DNA of 64,000 nucleotides from Sulfobacillus thermosulfidooxidans (GTDB lineage: Bacteria > Bacillota > Sulfobacillia > Sulfobacillales > Sulfobacillaceae), in the NCBI RefSeq assembly GCF_001280565.1, contig NZ_LGRO01000002.1, forward strand, positions 372,001-436,000, written 5' to 3'. The notes below the pieces were generated by a model. The model had not been told where the DNA came from and ran no database searches. It saw only the letters and a program-made list of their open reading frames with translations. This document shows positions 62,827 to 64,000 of the stretch, piece by piece; position 1 is the stretch's first letter; the number at the start of each line of letters is the position of its first letter. Both the position numbers and the translations under genes were made by a program.

Positions 62827-63732
62827 ATGAAAAATCCCCGAAAATGGAAGAAATGGATCCTTCCCTGGCTGACGCTCACCTTAACAGCCTGCGGACAGCA
62901 CACACCAAAGCCACCTCAACCTTCATGGCCTATAGTGCGTGTTTCGGTCAATGTGTCATCACCTTTTCTCGCATTGCCCCTTTATATTGCCCAGAACCTT
63001 CACTTGTTCCAAGATGAACATATTCGTGTAGACATCGTATCAGCCAATCACAGCGAGCTCATGATTGCGGATACTGTCAAATCATGGCCTGTTTTAGGCT
63101 CCTTGGCAAGTCGTCCTGATATGTTTTTGGTAGCCCCTGCCCCAGATCCACATTTTCGTCTAAGAGTCTTAGACCGTCTTCCCGTAGAATATGCCGATAA
63201 TCTCCACATCTCCATTCCCTTACTGCAGAGCATTATGACACTCAATCGTACCCATCCCTATTTGGAGACCGTATCCTTTAGACATATACAGAATTTATGG
63301 AAGCAGCGTCACTTACCCTGGGCCATCGTAACTCTTCAACAATTTTATCAACTACACCAGCAAGATCCTCACACAGTGATTTTGAACTGGCTAGGAGCGT
63401 CCACCGGTGCCATTCCTGCCCTGACCATCAGTGGCCATAGTAAAGACAGCGTGCAATTTCTTCGGGCCATCAACCTCGCATTATGGTACATCCATACATC
63501 ATCCCCAAAAACCATTGCAGGTATTCTTTCCAATCCTCAGGAAAAGTTCCTGCCACAACAAATAGCTCAGGGACTCCATTATGGATTGTGGCCCGTTACA
63601 ACCTATATATCCCCCAGCGAATATAACCGGGGACGAGCATTATATAGTTTAAGCACCAAGGATACCTGGCCCCCTTATTACGCGGGCGTTGATAAAGATT
63701 TAGCCACTCAAGCTTTAAGTGCAGCATATTGA
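62827..63732 (+). CDS. Putative NitT/TauT-type solute-binding lipoprotein
   Basis: A 301-aa secreted lipoprotein with signal WILPWLTLTLTAC (lipobox LTAC). The start VRVSVNVSSPFLALPLYIAQNLHLFQDEHIRVDIV resembles NMT1/SsuA-like binding proteins, in which a VGYxxxxxxxPLYVAxxxGxFxxxG pattern opens the mature chain. GGTIGAI-like text is weak and the rest is divergent. No permease or ATPase genes adjoin; the ABC pair at 22606-25702 lacks a binding protein and could be its partner. The ATG at 62827 follows GAGGAGGATG. The stop overlaps the convergent GNAT gene by 25 nt. Confidence 0.65.
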   Translation: MKNPRKWKKWILPWLTLTLTACGQHTPKPPQPSWPIVRVSVNVSSPFLALPLYIAQNLHLFQDEHIRVDIVSANHSELMIADTVKSWPVLGSLASRPDMFLVAPAPDPHFRLRVLDRLPVEYADNLHISIPLLQSIMTLNRTHPYLETVSFRHIQNLWKQRHLPWAIVTLQQFYQLHQQDPHTVILNWLGASTGAIPALTISGHSKDSVQFLRAINLALWYIHTSSPKTIAGILSNPQEKFLPQQIAQGLHYGLWPVTTYISPSEYNRGRALYSLSTKDTWPPYYAGVDKDLATQALSAAY

Positions 63733-64000
63733 TGTGCCCATGATTCCATGAGCACCAGTTCTGTGCTGCCTTCTAGACGTCCTGATGCGGCTAGCATGGC
63801 GATCTTTTTAAATCCCGCTTTTTCATAGGCGCGAATTGCTCGATAATTATCTTTTTTCACTCGTAAATAAATCTTATTGAGTCCATAGCGGACATAGGCC
63901 ACATCCAACACATCTAAGATGGCCCCAGAGCCATAGCCTTGATTCCAATATCGTTTATCGCCAATAGAAATCCTCAGCTCGGCTTGCCCATTGCGCCAGG
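63708..64000 (-). CDS. GNAT-family acetyltransferase, 5' end beyond the window
   Basis: The visible 97 codons carry the acetyl-CoA-binding and C-terminal part of a GNAT enzyme of the RimJ/RimL type: KRYWNQGYGSGAILDVL (motif A-like QGYGSG), LNKIYLRVKKDNYRAIRAYEKAGFKK (motif B). The substrate is unknown. The frame is open through position 64000, so the start is outside. It overlaps the convergent lipoprotein gene by 25 nt. Confidence 0.85.
   Translation of the reverse strand, partial: WRNGQAELRISIGDKRYWNQGYGSGAILDVLDVAYVRYGLNKIYLRVKKDNYRAIRAYEKAGFKKIAMLAASGRLEGSTELVLMESWAHQYAALKA

Overview
The window looks like chromosome from an endospore-forming, acidophilic Firmicute close to Sulfobacillus. 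The organism call is inference. It rests on spoIIP, spoIVFA/FB, a spo0B-like gene and a gerA-type operon, on the Firmicute layout rplU-prp-rpmA-spo0B-obg and mreBCD-minCDE, and on T-box control of leuS and valS. Most genes run on the minus strand. No rRNA, tRNA or CRISPR array was seen.

Layout. (1) 1-4530 is a nested transposon block: an IS1634-type transposase gene is split by an IS21-family element (istA/istB) flanked by CGGGT duplications. A further 40-bp IS21 end lies beyond the split gene. (2) 4919-10091 is a tightly overlapping minus-strand operon: a 2-oxoglutarate/Fe(II) oxygenase, an MFS transporter, an RraA-like aldolase, an unrecognised 387-aa protein and an ATP-grasp ligase. It resembles a small biosynthetic and export pathway for a peptide-like metabolite and is the best candidate here for an undescribed system. 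(3) 10411-13071 holds decayed genes: a histidine kinase with a stop codon in its H-box, a TPR gene cut off by an insertion, and a degenerate IS256-family element.

(4) 13298-22408 carries fdhD, spoIIP, rpsT, holA, a gerA/gerC/gerB germination-receptor operon and a PAS histidine kinase. (5) 22606-37219 holds an ABC transporter of the NitT/TauT type (two genes), an Hsp20 protein, leuS with its T-box, a large EAL-GAF-GGDEF protein, a ClC transporter with CBS and TrkA-C domains, an SDR oxidoreductase and a YyaL-like thioredoxin-domain protein.

(6) 37327-49551 is a long minus-strand housekeeping run read from right to left: spoIVFA-spoIVFB, rng, rplU-prp-rpmA-spo0B-obg, nadD, an RRM protein, yqeK, rsfS, two membrane-associated unknowns and the KimA-type potassium transporter. 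(7) 49593-58000 has bcrC-like, rodA, minCDE, mreBCD, radC, maf and a DUF4321 gene: cell shape, division-site placement and envelope. (8) 58096-64000 has folC, valS with its T-box, groES without an adjoining groEL, a solute-binding lipoprotein and the end of a GNAT acetyltransferase gene cut by the window edge.

Points that deserve a second look: the five-gene cluster with an apparent one-base frame break at the MFS gene start; an rsfS gene whose only plausible start codon is AUU; a MinC that lacks the FtsZ-inhibiting N-terminal domain; a membrane-anchored Spo0B-like protein; and several short coupled genes.
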